Positions 32,029 through 44,385 of a stretch of DNA of 64,000 bases are shown here, one piece after another. The position numbers were made by a program, and so were the translations under genes. The notes beneath the pieces are model-generated. The model was not told where the DNA came from. It ran no database searches and was given only the letters and a program-made list of their open reading frames with translations. Each line of letters begins with the position of its first letter. Positions within the stretch are counted from its first letter, which is position 1. Origin of the DNA: Papaver somniferum (lineage: Eukaryota; Streptophyta; Magnoliopsida; Ranunculales; Papaveraceae); assembly GCF_003573695.1 (NCBI RefSeq), contig NW_020621936.1, forward strand, positions 3,100,001 through 3,164,000, read 5' to 3'.

Positions 32029-32161
32029 TGTTGACATTATTCTTGTAAATAATTAGAGATAAAGTCATTTCCATGTATAGTTTCATTTTCCTTTATTATC
32101 ATTGTAAACTACTATATAAACGAATGCACAGGCAGTAGCCAAATCTATTCAAGTAATAACA
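32029..32161 (+). repeat. Copia 2 5' LTR, very short
   Basis: It begins TGTTGACATTATT and ends AAGTAATAACA, giving TGTT/AACA ends. A TATA box (CTATATAAACG) lies near 32,111. The primer site TGGTAACAGAG starts 16 bases later at 32,178. A related relic flanks the LINE nest at 40.8 and 54.9 kb. Confidence 0.6.
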
Positions 32162-32221
32162 TTGCCATTTCTATTTATGGTAACAGAGAAATCATGTTCA
32201 TCATCATAATTTTTCCCCTCA

Positions 32222-33271
32222 ATGACATCAAATACCTCCAATGATGAAGTTCCTCAAACCCCACCAAGTGGTTTTACTGTTGTTGATCTCATATCTGCTC
32301 CTTATGTTATTCACGCATCGGACAGTCCTTCAACAGTTTTTATCACACCATTATTATCCGGTGAAAACTATTCAAGCTGGGTATGAAGTATGAGTATGAC
32401 GATGGCTTTATGGGAGAAAGAAAATTTCGGGTTCGTTGATGGATCTCTTACCAAACCAACTTCCACTAACGACTTGCACGCTTGGGAAAGATGTAACGAC
32501 TTGGTCGGCAGTTGGATTCTGAAATCGGTGATACCAGAAATCAAGGCTAGTATCATGTATAATGATGATGCTCAAGCTATTTGGAAAGATTTGCGAGATC
32601 GATTTTCGCACACAAATGCTCCCAAAATATTTCAGCTCAAAAAGGTCATCATGTCTCTAAGACAAGATGCTCTAACCGTCTCTGAATATTACACTCAGTT
32701 GAAAGCTCTGTGGGATGAACTTAGTTCGCTCACTCCTATTGAACCATGTATCCATAGTAACGGAAAGTCTATGGTAAGTAAACTTCATAAAGATCGAGTC
32801 ATGGAATTTTTACAAGGTTTCCATGACCGTTTTTCATCCATTCGTAGTCAGATCTTATTGATGGACCCTTTCCATGCTATTGTCAAGATATATTCTCTAG
32901 TTCGTAAGGAAGAGAATCAGCAGGAACTCAACTTTTCTTCTGTTCCTGCAATCAAATCAGCAGCTCTCCATGTTGGGAAACAAGACCGTAGCCCTACTGT
33001 ACAACAAAATATTCGTCATCCTCCAACTGATAAAGGGCGTCCATTCTGCGGTCATTATAACAAAGTTGGACACGCTAGAGCTACTTGTTATAAGCTACAT
33101 GAATATCCATCACGGGACTCACGCCAAAGGGATAATCAAGCTACTTTTGTTGTTGTGCAAGATGGTGATCCACAACATGGATCTCAAGTTCTCGCACAAA
33201 CTATCACTCATGAACAGTACAATCGACGACGCTTGTTGAACCTTCATCTGGTCCGTCAAGCCATGAAATAA
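32222..33271 (+). pseudogene. Copia 2 gag
   Basis: The ATG at 32,222 opens MTSNTSNDEVPQ. The gag core (ENYSSW, then AIWKDLRDRFSHTNAPKIFQL, SEYYTQLKALWDEL) is of the UBN2/copia type. An in-frame stop follows ENYSSWV at about 32,382. The zinc knuckle reads CGHYNKVGHARATC, with tyrosine in place of the second cysteine. Otherwise the frame is open for 293 codons from 32,390. Confidence 0.8.
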
Positions 33272-33304
33272 ACGATAATTTGCTGGTAATGTCTTTTGCA
33301 CCTC

Positions 33305-34037
33305 TTATTTTTCTTGGAACGTTGATAGTGGTGCATCTAACCATATGTGTTATCCATTACTTTGTTTTACTAAATATGTTAAAGCTCTGACAAATTTATT
33401 TATCCAACTACCTGATGGTAGTCGATCTCCCATTTTGTATATTGGGACAGTAATTTTCTCACCCAATCTAATGCTTGATAACGTATATCACATCCCAAGT
33501 TTTAAGTTCAATCTTTTATCAGTCAGTCACTTAGTTAAATCTCTCAAATGTAAAGTGAATTTGACGAATCATCATGTATATTTCAGGATCCGTTAAGAAA
33601 TATAACGATTGGTCAGAGTGATCAATTGTGCAATGGTCTTTACGGTCTCCGGTCGACCCCTACATGTTTTTTAGCTTCTCATTATTCAAGCTTTGATCTT
33701 TGGCATTGGCGTATTAGCCACCCTTCTGATTTACGTTTTCGTATTCTAGAAAATAAATTTAGGTGTATAAGGACTACTAAAAATCATCTATGTGAAGTAT
33801 GTCCACAAGCTAAGAAACCTCATTTACCTTATGTATCCAGTAATTCGAGAAGTAATAAAAAAAATTCAATTAGTTCAACACAGTTGTGTAGCTACTCCTC
33901 AACAGAATAGTGTTGTGGAGCGCAAACACCGGTATTTACTTAATGTTGCCCGCGCTTTACGATTTCAAGCTGATCTTCCCTTGAATATGCTAGCTATACT
34001 ACATAAACAAGATTCCCACTCCTCTTTTAGAAAATAA
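33305..34037 (+). pseudogene. Copia 2 protease, GAG-pre-integrase, truncated integrase
   Basis: The protease motif DSGASNHMCYP lies near 33,328. GAG-pre-integrase HWRISHPS and the integrase zinc pair CEVCPQAKK follow. The text then jumps to the end of the integrase core ([20 protein letters not shown]), so most of the catalytic core, including the first two aspartates, is deleted. Frame shifts are present. Confidence 0.75.
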
Positions 34038-34699
34038 ATCACCTCAAGAAATTCTATTTCAAGCTCCAACTTCTTATCACCATTTAAGAGTTTTTGGTTG
34101 TTTGTGTTTCGCAAGAAATATTAATGTTAAACACAAATTTGATCAACGTTCTCGGCCGTGTGTTTTTGTAGGATACCCTTATGGTCAAAAAAGATATCAG
34201 TATCTATGATCTTCAATATTAATGTTAAAATCCATGTTTCTCGTGATGTAACTTTTCATGAAAATACATTTCCATACATAGACTACCATATCAACAAAGC
34301 ATCTTGTACGTCGCATTCACTGCTATACTTACCTGATGATGATGATACATATAATTATAATATAATTCCATCTCTTTCATTACAGGAGACCGTACCCTCA
34401 TCGTCAAATACATTAAATACCTCATCATCCGTGTCTAACCCTTTACAGAGAGACTTGCAACCATCGGGTACAAGTGATACATAAAATAATATCACCTTGG
34501 AAATCCTCCTATCACCTGAAAATGAATATATCTCACATGAGAATGAACCTATAGACAACTCCAGTTTATCTAACGAAAATCAAGGTGTAGTTCATGTTGA
34601 TTCCTCTCGACCAAATAGATAACGTCGGCCTATAGCACATCTTAAAGATTACGTGTGTACAACTATTACTCTAGCTTCTACTACAACTCGCGCACCGTA

Positions 34700-36246
34700 T
34701 CCACTCATCGATTATCTTTCAATCAGTCAGTTTTTAAGCAATCACCAGGCTTTTTTTGACATTTGTTCTTAATACCACGGAACCTAGATCATTTTCCAAA
34801 GCAATTAAAATTCCAGTGTGGAAGGAAGCTATGGTCAAAGAGATGGTTGCCCTTAAGGCTAATAATACTTTCATAATGTCAGATTTACCGCCCGGTAAAA
34901 TTCCTATAGGCTGCAATGGTCTATAAGGTTAATTTTAATGCCGATGGATCGGTAGAAAGATATAAGGCGTGTCTTTCTGCTAAAGGTTACAACCAAATAG
35001 AGGGACTCGATTATCATGATACATTCGCACCCGTGGCTAAGCCTGTCATTGTTTTAATTCTTCTGTCTCTTGGTGCTATTAAGAATTGGTGATTACACTA
35101 ATTAGATGTCAATAATGCCTTTTTGCAAGGTGATCTTCATGAATATGTTTACATGAAAATTCCCACGGGATTTTCTAAAACGAGGGAGACTAGAGTCTGT
35201 AAACTGAATGAATCATAATATGGGATAAAACAAGCCTCGCGCTAATGGTTTGAGAATTCCTCTTCCAACTTACTTAGAGGCTTTACTCAATCAAAAGTTG
35301 GTTATTCTCTTTTTATCTACTCACAAGGTACTATTTGTATTTATCTTTTAGTCTATGTCGATGACATCATCATCACCGGAAATGATGATGTTGCCATCAC
35401 CAACTTAAAGAAATTTCTTGAGCGATCATTCTCTATCAAAGACCTAAGAAACCTCAAATATTTCTTGGGGATAGAAGTATCTCGATCCCAAAAAGGGATT
35501 TTCTTATGTCAACGTAAATACATACTTGATATACTTAAAGATACGGGGATGACAGGTGCTAGGGTGTCGTCCTTCTCATTGGAACAACAACTTAAACTAC
35601 GTTCTGATGGAAGCCCTCTTTCTGATCCTACACCTTATCGTTGTCTTATTGGATGCTTACTTTATCTTATAGTAACTCATCCTGATATTTCTTATGCCGT
35701 CAATAATCTTAGTCAATTTATGAAATCACCACACACGACTCATATCGTGTCCTTCTTTATCTTAAAGAATCTATTGACAAGGGTCTTTTTCTCTTTGATT
35801 CTAGCAGTCTGCATATCACTGGTTTTAGTGATTCCGATTGGGCGAGATGTCCTACCTCTCGACGTTCCACGTCTGAATATTATACTCTTCTTGGATCTAG
35901 CCCTTTCTCATGAAATCAAAGAAACAACCAACTATTTCCCTCAAAGAAACAACCAACTATTGCTTGTTCTTCTGAGAAATCAGAATATCGTGCTTTGGAT
36001 ACTTTTTCGTGTGAACTTCAATGGTTTAAATATCTTCTCAATGATTTAGATGTACCATATCCTGAACCTATATCAGTTTTTTGCGATAGAAAATCCGCTT
36101 TACACATAGCGGACAATCCTGTTTTTCATGAACGAACGAAATATATCGAGCTTGATAGTCATTTTGTTCGTGAGAAAATTCAATCCAAATTTCTCTCTTC
36201 TGCTTTTGTTCGCTCCAACAATCAAATAACAACAAAAATACCTTGA
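34700..36246 (+). pseudogene. Copia 2 reverse transcriptase and RNase H
   Basis: RT blocks [17 protein letters not shown] and the catalytic YVDDIIITGND (around 35,355-35,390) are visible. FLGIEVSRSQKGIFLCQRKY and the RNase H pieces SVFCDRKSALHIADNPVFHERTK follow. Stops and frame changes occur throughout. A 24-base tandem duplication (TCAAAGAAACAACCAACTATT) lies at about 35,917-35,961. The frame is lost at 36,246 and the 3' LTR is missing. Confidence 0.8.
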
Positions 36247-36682
36247 ACCTACGTTTCAATAGTCAGCTGAGGGAAAGCTCCTCGGAAAGTTCCCATCTTG
36301 TCCAACTTTACTAACTCCCCCTTCTTCACTCTATTCTTCTTCGTTCTAAAAACACGTATTCTGATTCTCTATTTTCTGGAATCCTTTTTAACTGTGCGTA
36401 TAGGATATATATTCTCGAAGCGAAACTACTACTTATTCCCCTTTCGATCCTAGTGCTCTTATGGTAGTGAGTACTCTCCCCCAATCAATTCTTTATTATC
36501 CTTTTTTTACTCGGCCCTGAAATTGATCAAGAGCTAGAGGCATTGCACAGACGAAGACAATGGATACAAAAATTCTTCGAACGAAGCGGATACCCAGAAA
36601 GAACCGTCTAATCAATAGTTAGTTCCTTGCTTATGAAGGACAAGACAAATAGAATATGATTTTCCGCCTCGGTACATAACCT
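36247..36682. other. Spacer between copia 2 and MULE remains
   Basis: Nothing recognisable is present. A pyrimidine-rich stretch at 36,300-36,520 might be a decayed LTR or untranslated region, but no repeat partner was found. Confidence 0.4.
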
Positions 36683-38043
36683 TTACCCCAATCTCTTTTC
36701 GTACATAACCTCGGTAAGAGACCAATAAACTTTACCCCAATCTCTTAGAAATTCCAACCACTTTTTATGATTTTTCGCATGTTCTTTGTCCACTCGCTCC
36801 TTTATCTTTCCTCTCTCATCTTCTTCTTCTTCGGGGGATAGTTTGTTATTTCGAACATCTTCTTCTAGTTGAACAATCATTCTCTTCTTAATATCCGCCT
36901 TAGTGGGTTCAAACAAGGCATGGCAAGTTTTTATGATATTTTGACGTATATGATATGTACATAGGAAATTTTCTGCGTCCGGGAAGACGTCAGATATTTC
37001 TTTCACTAATGCGTCATCTTGATCGGTTACGATGACCCTCGGAAGTTGATTTTCCTGGAAGAATAATTTCAATTGTCGTAATGCCTAATGATAATTATAG
37101 TCCCTCTCATTTTCCATTAAACACCAAGCCAATGTGAATGTTACCTTGTCCGAGGTTTTCCCCACGATGTTGAACAACGGCATATTTTACTTGTTTGTCT
37201 TGTAGGTACAATCCATCAAAAGAACACCACAACATGTATTTGCCAATTGTGAAAGCAAAGGATGCGAAATGAATATTTGAAGGGGCTTCTCGTCCGACCC
37301 TCTTTTAATGATACGCGTGTATTTGTAATCCCAAGCTATCTTCTCAAATTATTGCATAAAGGACCTCCCTTCCCATTCCACCCTTCAAATAGTTGCTTGT
37401 GCTCTATAAATTGTACGTAGAGAAGACACGTTAGACGCATCCTTTTCCTTGAAGCCTATGAGAATTTGTCTCGGTTTGATAAGTGCTTTGGTCAATCTAT
37501 TTACATCCTCGAACTCATGAGGTTTTAGCTTCGCAACTAGGGAGTGACCAACAAAATCTTTCTGATCCCGGTGGATATGACAGCCACACAAAACCTCACA
37601 ATCCCAATTGTTCATGTCATTTAAAAGGAATACAAGCTTAAACGGGAAATTATTCTTCCTCGTACGAGTCTTTTATACCCTATTAGTCTTCTTTGGATAT
37701 ACATAATCCTTTCTCTTGTGGCTATTCTTCTCCTTGTATTTCCCACTTCTCTCGCAAGCCATCTCAAAACGCCTCTGTGAACCTTCGGTATTCCTCACCA
37801 ACACACACGTGTTCTTAGGAGCCGTCTCTTTAGCCCAAGCGATTGCTTCATTTCGATCTATTATTCCCTACATAAGATCAATTTCACGTTCATTAGAAGG
37901 TTCATTACTAGAAATCCATTAGTGAAGTTCAAGATACTAGGTGAAAAGTATTCTTTGGTCACATACCGGAGGTATTTTATAGTATTCCGACGCATCCCGA
38001 TGAAGCGGCTTTGCATTTGTTGGATCAATATATGTCACCACCT
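36683..38043 (-). pseudogene. MULE/FAR1-like transposase, broken
   Basis: Minus-strand exons read VTYIDPTNAKPLHRDASEYY, a 98-base intron (donor GTATGT, acceptor TTATGTAG at 37,868), then AIAWAKETAPKNTCVLV, a FAR1-type N-terminal region, and KPRQILIGFKEKDASNVSSL. The MULE core follows: LLMDCTYKTNK, then LPRVIVTDQDDAL, with FLCTYHIRQNI. Several in-frame stops occur (for example in the stretch 37,090-37,370), so it is dead. The family moves Mutator-like DNA transposons. The 3' end is missing. Confidence 0.75.
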
Positions 38044-38085
38044 AAAGATCGAATGAAAATTAGTTCCAAATGAAATTAAAACACT

Positions 38086-38732
38086 ATGCCGGAAACCCGT
38101 ACCGGCATGCTCGACCAATGTTCCGGCAGTTTCGAACTTAACCAAAACTGAAGACCAAATTTGAAACATATTCCGGCATAAAAGATTCATTAGACAGCAA
38201 CGCCGGAAGCCAAGGTGCCGGCATTCTCGTAATTTATTGTCACAAGACGGTACACGCTTCCGGCATTAAAAATAATTGATATGTAATGCCGGTATTTAGC
38301 TTTGGAAAACATTTATTCCTGTGTGTTTTTTGGTAAGTACCGGCATTGTAAAATTGAAACTTAACAACGCTGGTTGCGCTGCCGGCATTCTGGATATTGA
38401 TGGTACCACGCCGGTACGGAGTTCCGGCGTTGATGTTTATTAATTTCCCATGCCGGTGTTTGGTTTTAGATGGAAATATTTCCTGTATGTTTTTCATGCA
38501 GTTCCGGCATAAAAACCTATCAATGAAATCATGCCAGTTGAATATTCAGTAGTATATTCCTTGGTAGGTAAAAAAGTTAACTGCGTACCGGCATAGTTTT
38601 TTGGTAGAATACTATGCCGGATCAATATTCAAAATGGGGGATATCGCTCTACCGGCATGGTCGTAGTATGAATACCATGCCGGTATTGAGTCTGCCGGCA
38701 TGGTATTCATACCATTTCCATGCCGGCACCGA
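38086..38732. repeat. Array of alternating CCGGCAT / ATGCCGG motifs
   Basis: About two dozen copies of (T)ACCGGCAT or its reverse complement ATGCCGGT lie in some 650 bases at irregular spacing and in both orientations. The core CCGGCA is far commoner here than in the AT-rich surroundings. Some pairs form inverted repeats, such as CCATGCCGGTATTGAGTCTGCCGGCATGG near 38,680. Subterminal transposase-binding arrays look like this. Apparent protein repeats (NAGT) are a by-product. Confidence 0.8.
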
Positions 38733-38781
38733 GGTTTTACAGTTGAAAAAATGGCGGGTCTAAAGAAAAAAAAACGATTTT

Positions 38782-39006
38782 TCAGCCTCCTAGCAGCTTT
38801 AGCTGTGTATTGGGGATGTTTGCATGTTGTGCAAGTTTACTTTCTTGTGTAGCTTCTTCGAAAAACTCTCCATACTCGTCAAAATCATCATTCAAGGGTG
38901 TTGCCTCAACAAAGAGTTGCAATTGCGAGTTGTTGTCGTTAGCTCCTTGTTGTAGTTGAGCTAAAGATTCAACAACTGCAATTCTCTCCTCAAAATCATC
39001 TTCCAT
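38782..39006 (-). pseudogene. Possible N-terminal exon of the MULE-like gene
   Basis: The ATG at 39,006 opens MEDDFEERIAVVESLAQLQQ, an acidic, glutamine-rich 75-codon frame. It lies upstream of the transposase on the same strand, separated by the CCGGCAT array. A clear splice donor was not found before its stop, so the link to the transposase is tentative. Confidence 0.4.
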
Positions 39007-40760
39007 TTTTACAAAAAAAATTCCACTCAAAATATTTTTCCCTCCTTCTACTCTCACCTCACTCACCCAAATTCAAATAAAACACACACTAATCATTTAT
39101 CAAAAATATTATGATTTTACTAATTATTATTAATCACTAATCCTGATTAGTGAGGGGTATATTAGGTAATACGTAAAATACTTAGATAAGGGGTGACTAC
39201 GAATTGATATCTGGATCCAGTTTTTGTCCTTTTCTTATATCCCCCAATTGTTTTTTTTATCCCCCAATTTCGCATTCTATAAAAATTTACATCACTCGAA
39301 CTCATTCGTCCCATAAATAATTGTGTACGTATTAACAATGTCAAGATCCTTGTTGATTTTGTCCCCTTTAAAAATGGTCCAAAAATATTAAAACTCAGAA
39401 TGGACTCTACAATACATATTACATCGTATGTTTTTACAATCCGAATAACACAAATAAATACTAATTTATTTATCCAAGTCATTATATTATAAAACTTGAG
39501 CCATTTCAGATGGCATGCCATTCGACTCAGAAAGATATATCTCCAATTCTTCAAAACCCTCAGACAATCTACGACATTGATCTTCTAAATGTGAGGTTAT
39601 TCGCTGAATAAAAATATAGCTAGTAGTCAAATGGTTAACCACTTGACCTAATGACGATAGACTATGTTATCCATAATTATTGAACAAAAATAACGTCCTT
39701 CCATTTAATAAGAAATACGTGAGACGATGTCAAATTACTCACTGGTGCAATTTGGTCACCAATACTTACGACTACAAAAACACCATCTACCATTTTTGTT
39801 GTTACTGAAATAGCTTCCATCACCATTTTCAACCACACCACAACGTTTTTTCCTTTACACCATCACGACCAGCATTGTGATCCACTTAACAAATGTTGGC
39901 CAATTTAGATATTAGTTAATCGAATTATATTTAATATTATTATTTAATAAAAAATGTTTGTGAATAGAATAATTTGATTATTATCGTTGTTGATGCAACG
40001 CCTACTATGGAAAATTAATAGAATGGTTATTATGAAAGACAAATGAAAAATTAGTAATATGTTAACTAAATTTTAGACGTTAGATAAATTTTTAGTCATC
40101 AGTTATGAGAAACAATTACAACCTTAGATTTATCTACTGCAAGAATAAAAATGACAATTGTCCATAATAAGTTAAAAAGATTTTGTCAATTTTAACCCTT
40201 TTTATTCTTTTGTTGCCTTTATATAAACCGATAATTGTCATATTTTTTAATTATTATGCTTCTTACGGAGAATTGCTAGGTTGACTTAAATATGTGTCTC
40301 GAAAAAACCACCGTGTGAAACATGTAGTGGGACCTACTGAAAAAATAAACCACAACTTCCGTATTAATGTTATTTTTGTTCTAACGACATACAATAACAT
40401 TTTCCCACTACGACACTGAACCTGCACGACCACCACCAGAACGACTCATTACCACTACCTTTTCCACCACCATCACTATCGTCACCGACTCCATGCATCA
40501 CCACTCTCAAACACCACCCTGGTTATCCCTAATTTCTATTGATATAATTATTAATATATTTATTATTTATTTAATAAAAATATATTTAGAAAAATGGAAT
40601 TGGTTAAAAAAAGATTAAAAGTTATGATGTTTCTTAATTAACAAATTTATTATTTATTTAATGAAATTATATTTTATTAAGATAATAATAAGACATTTAT
40701 GATAAGAGATTAATTAAGTATTTATTATAAGAAATTAATGATATAATAATGATGTAAATA
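39007..40760. other. Unassigned AT-rich region
   Basis: No coding region is supported. The stretch 40,540-40,760 has repeated TTATTTATTTAATnAAA and TTAATnAGAAATTAATGATAT words suggesting decayed short repeats. Confidence 0.4.
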
Positions 40761-40764
40761 ACCA

Positions 40765-40889
40765 CAACCGCAGATTTAGCTTTCTCTATGAGAAATCTGG
40801 ACCACTCTTTAACTTTCCTAAGTTGTCCAAACTATGCTTTATAAGGGAGATGTGCATGCAGTAGTCAAATCGATCCAAGTAATAACATT
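40765..40889 (+). repeat. Copia LTR-like relic, left half
   Basis: GCAGTAGTCAAATCGATCCAAGTAATAACATT matches the end of the 32,029 LTR (GCAGTAGCCAAATCTATTCAAGTAATAACATT). A TATA-like word precedes it (CTTTATAAGG). The sequence resumes at 54,922 with ACCATCACCATTTCT, again like the copia text after its LTR. The relic is the oldest layer of the nest. Confidence 0.5.
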
Positions 40890-40979
40890 TTTTTGATAGA
40901 AAGTGAGATTTTAAATAGAAAAGAGGAATTTACAAACAGGCTACAAGTTGTAGCAAAGAAAAAAACTGAAAATCAAAAA

Positions 40980-41074
40980 TACAGAAAACAATTAGTAAAA
41001 GTTTGCATCCCAATCAACACCAACCGTAGCATTTTGATGACCAAAAGCTGTAGCCCAGGCAGTAACTAGAGATT
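40980..41074 (-). pseudogene. Old LINE ORF2, final codons
   Basis: The minus strand reads KSLVTAWATAFGHQN, then WDANFY and a stop at about 40,998. It is the continuation of the frame at 53,719-54,908 after removal of the younger insertion. Confidence 0.65.
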
Positions 41075-41115
41075 TGGCTTCAATGACTTTTTTTTAACCA
41101 AAGCCAAACTTTATA

Positions 41116-42039
41116 TTACATAAACATATTACTTACATCATGATTTATGTAAGGAATTACTAAGTCAGGTGGATAACCCCACCACTTCCCACATAAATTC
41201 TGTTTTCTAGCTGCCTTTGCTAAAGCATCTGCAGCTTTATTACAAGACCTGTAAACAAACTCACAAGACCACATAGGATAACTATTACATATATTAACAC
41301 AATTTCTAAGAAGAGGTAAACACTGCCACTGACAAAGATTAGTTTGATGCTGTAAAAAGTTACTGATACTCAGATTGTCTGTCTCAAAAATGACATTAGA
41401 CCAGCCATTTGAAGCTGCTATTTGCATAGCTTCTAACATAGCCCAGGCTTCAGCTTGCTCAACATTTATATCTCTTTTCAATGTTCCTCTTCCCATGACA
41501 TAGGCCCCTGCATAGTTTCTAGTTATAATACCAATACCAGCTAACAAAGATTCAGAATTATATGAAGCATCAACATTTATCTTTAAGAACTGCACAGGAG
41601 GAGGAACCCAAGGAAGATGTAAGATGTAGTTCTGTAAATGATAATGATCATGAGCAACAAATGAGGTATCTAAATGATGTTGTGCCCGGTAAGAGTTTAT
41701 CTGATGAATGACAGTTCGATGATTGGGTGTTATATTGCTGAAAACAACCCTACATCTATGTTTCCAAATGAAGTGCATTATACAGAGAGCTAAGTGTACA
41801 ACTAGAGGTGTGTGTTTGATAGTTATATTCGAACCCTTAAGATGCCAAGTCTGAATCCAGGAGAGAACCGAGGGATGCTGCACAATGGAAACGAACTGAT
41901 TAGGAAAAAAAGTCTTCCATATAGCTTGAGAGAAGGAGCAATGAAGTAGCAAATGGTCCAGATCTTCAGTTTGATTCATACTACACAGAACACATATTTT
42001 ATCATCAGCATTCAGATGCCTAAAGATGCGAGATTTCAC
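41116..42039 (-). pseudogene. LINE ORF2 C-terminus: zinc-binding end and RNase H
   Basis: The frame has CVLCSMNQTEDLDHLLLHC, the end of the zinc-binding RVT region. An RNase H (RVT_3) domain follows with catalytic-type residues in INVDASYN, QAEAWAML, FETDN and NKAADALAK. Plant L1 elements often acquired this RNase H, which may help second-strand synthesis. The frame ends at 41,116 close to the A-tail. Confidence 0.85.
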
Positions 42040-42049
42040 AGGTATAGCA

Positions 42050-44385
42050 TCATGTATTCATTTCCACATAAAAATTTGAAACTTTTATGGTACTTTCAAT
42101 TTCCAGAATGCTAACCAAAATTGCTGAGATAAACCCATTGAAATATCCATATGCAAATCCTTTTCACAAAGCATCTTGTACGCTGAAGCAGTTGTAAACA
42201 TGCCAGTACTAGTAAAAGGCCAGACCAACTTATCTTCCTGATCTAATTGTAATGGAATAGTGAGAATAGAGTTCACCTGGTCTGCAGAAAATAAATGGCG
42301 AAGAAGCGGAATATTCCATTGTAGAGTGAGAGGATCAAATAGTTCCGAAACCCATTGAATATTACTTGTATTATGATCACTCCAATCTTGAATTGCAGTC
42401 TGCATGGAAGGAATCCAATTGGCAGTCCAGATATTGATGCGAGTACCATTACCTACTTGCCATTTTGCATTTCTAAGAACAATTTCAAGCCCAACACATA
42501 TACTCTGCCATACCCAACTTGAATTGTTAGTTTCCGGTGGAGGGAAGAATTGCAGATCATTATGAGGAAAGTATTTACCTTTCAACATTTTTTCCCAAAT
42601 AGCATCTTGATTATGTAATAATTGCCAGGCCAATTTCGCAAGAAGAGCTAAATTGTAATTGGTTAAATTTTTAAGACCTAGACCTCCAAATCTTTTAGGT
42701 TCACATACCTTTTTCCATCCAATAAGTTGCCGTGGATGATCGGTGGTAAAATTATTTCACCAGTAACGCCTTTGGATGCTGTCCATTTGATGAATTGTTG
42801 TTTCTGACAGTTTAAGGATCTGCATTTGAAACATACCCATTGTACTCAGCACTGCATTCACTTGAGTTGTTCTTCCTGCTTGGTTAACCATTTTACTATG
42901 CCAGCCATGTAACCGGTTAGTCATGCTATCAAGAATACCTTTACAATTTTTTTGTCTTGATCTATGCATCAAAAGAGGAATGCCCAAATATTTTTCACCC
43001 AACCCCATAACTTTCATATTAAGAATGCTAGAAATACTAGACTTGTGAGCCATTGAAGTGTGCTTACCAAAAAACAAAGTTGACTTCTGCATGTTAATAA
43101 CCTATCCTGAGGCTTGTCCAAAAGATTGAATCAGATGTCTAAGATGATTCATTTGAGCAGAATTAGTTTGAAATAATAACAAACAATCATCTGCAAAAAA
43201 CAGATGATTGATAGGAAGACAATGTTGGTTAATTTTAATACCATTGAGAAGACCAGAATCAACATTATGCTGTAAAAGTCTAGAAAATGATTCCATGATG
43301 AACAAAAATAAATAAGGAGACAAAGAGTCTCCTTGGCGTAAGCCGCGGGTTGGACAAAATGAAGAACTAGGAGTACCATTGATAAGTATAGAAATATTTG
43401 TTGTGGATATGCACTGATCAATCAAAGAAATCCAATCTTCATGAAAACCCATTTGGCTAAAAATTGATAATAAAAAGGACCATTCAACCCGGTCGAATGC
43501 TTTCGACATATCTAACTTTAAACCTACCAAAGCCTTATTTATCTTCTTAATTTTCATACTATGCAGAATCTCTTGTGCGATAATAACATTATCATGGATA
43601 TGTATGCCTGTAACAAAGGCATTTTGAGTAGGAGAAATAATGACAGACAATAAAGGTTTAAGACGGTTCGCCAAAATTTTTGAGATGATTTTGTAACTAA
43701 CATTGCACAGACTAATTGGTCTGTAGTCAGCTGGTGTTTGAGGGTTATGACTTTTGGGTATCAGAACTTGATATGTATGATTTATAGCCTTGAGCATATG
43801 CTTGAAGGTAAAAAAGTATTGAACCATGGAGATTACCTCAGATCCAACTGTCTCCCAGCATTGTTGATGGAAAGCAGCTTGGAATCCGTCATTACCTGGA
43901 GAAGCCCAAGGTCTAATCTGAAAGACAACATCCTTAATTTCTCGACCATCAGGAACTCAGATAAGCTGAAAGTTTTGGTCTTCTGTGATACAAGGAGTAA
44001 ACAACTGCAAAATATCTTGATTAATCTGCGGCTTAGAAGTAGATGAAATATTCACAAAATGGTTAAGAAAAATAGACTCGATGTTACTCCGATCATCATA
44101 CCAAATACCCAAAGGACCTTGAATAACCTGAATGTTAGATCTCTTTTTATTGAAATTAGCCATTGAGTGAAAATATGATGAATTCCTATCTGCTTCAAGA
44201 AACTTGTCACCTGCCTTTTGCATAAAGAATTCTTTCTGGATTATTATCCAATGTTGAAGAGAAGAACTTAACTGTCGAATCAAAGAATGAGAAGCTGGCA
44301 AATTATCATCATAACAACGTTGAAGTTGATTCTGAATATTATGAAGATTGCACTCAATATTCCCAAAAGAGAATTTTTCCACAAT
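42050..44385 (-). pseudogene. LINE ORF2 reverse transcriptase
   Basis: Blocks in order are DYRPISLCNVSYKIISKILANRL, LKLDMSKAFDRVEWSFL, TRGLRQGDSLSPYLFLF and the catalytic FFADDCLLLF. The connector LGEKYLGIPLL and zinc-region text follow. In-frame stops lie near 43,960, 43,100 and 42,757, with another break near 42,050-42,085. Otherwise the frame is continuous and the active-site aspartates are intact. Confidence 0.85.

Larger units (their letters stand above)
32029..36246 (+). mobile_element. Second Ty1/copia element (Ale-like), 3' truncated
   Basis: A 133-base LTR, a tRNA-Met-type primer site, gag, protease, GAG-pre-integrase, a shortened integrase, reverse transcriptase and RNase H follow in copia order. 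No 3' LTR was found after 36,246. The short LTR and gag type fit the Ale group. Multiple stops and a large integrase deletion show an old, dead copy. Confidence 0.75.

Noticed and set aside
38240..38497. A protein with repeated NAGT units on the minus strand.
   Set aside because: The repeat is in the DNA motif, occurs in both orientations and irregular spacing, and the frame is not kept across the array.
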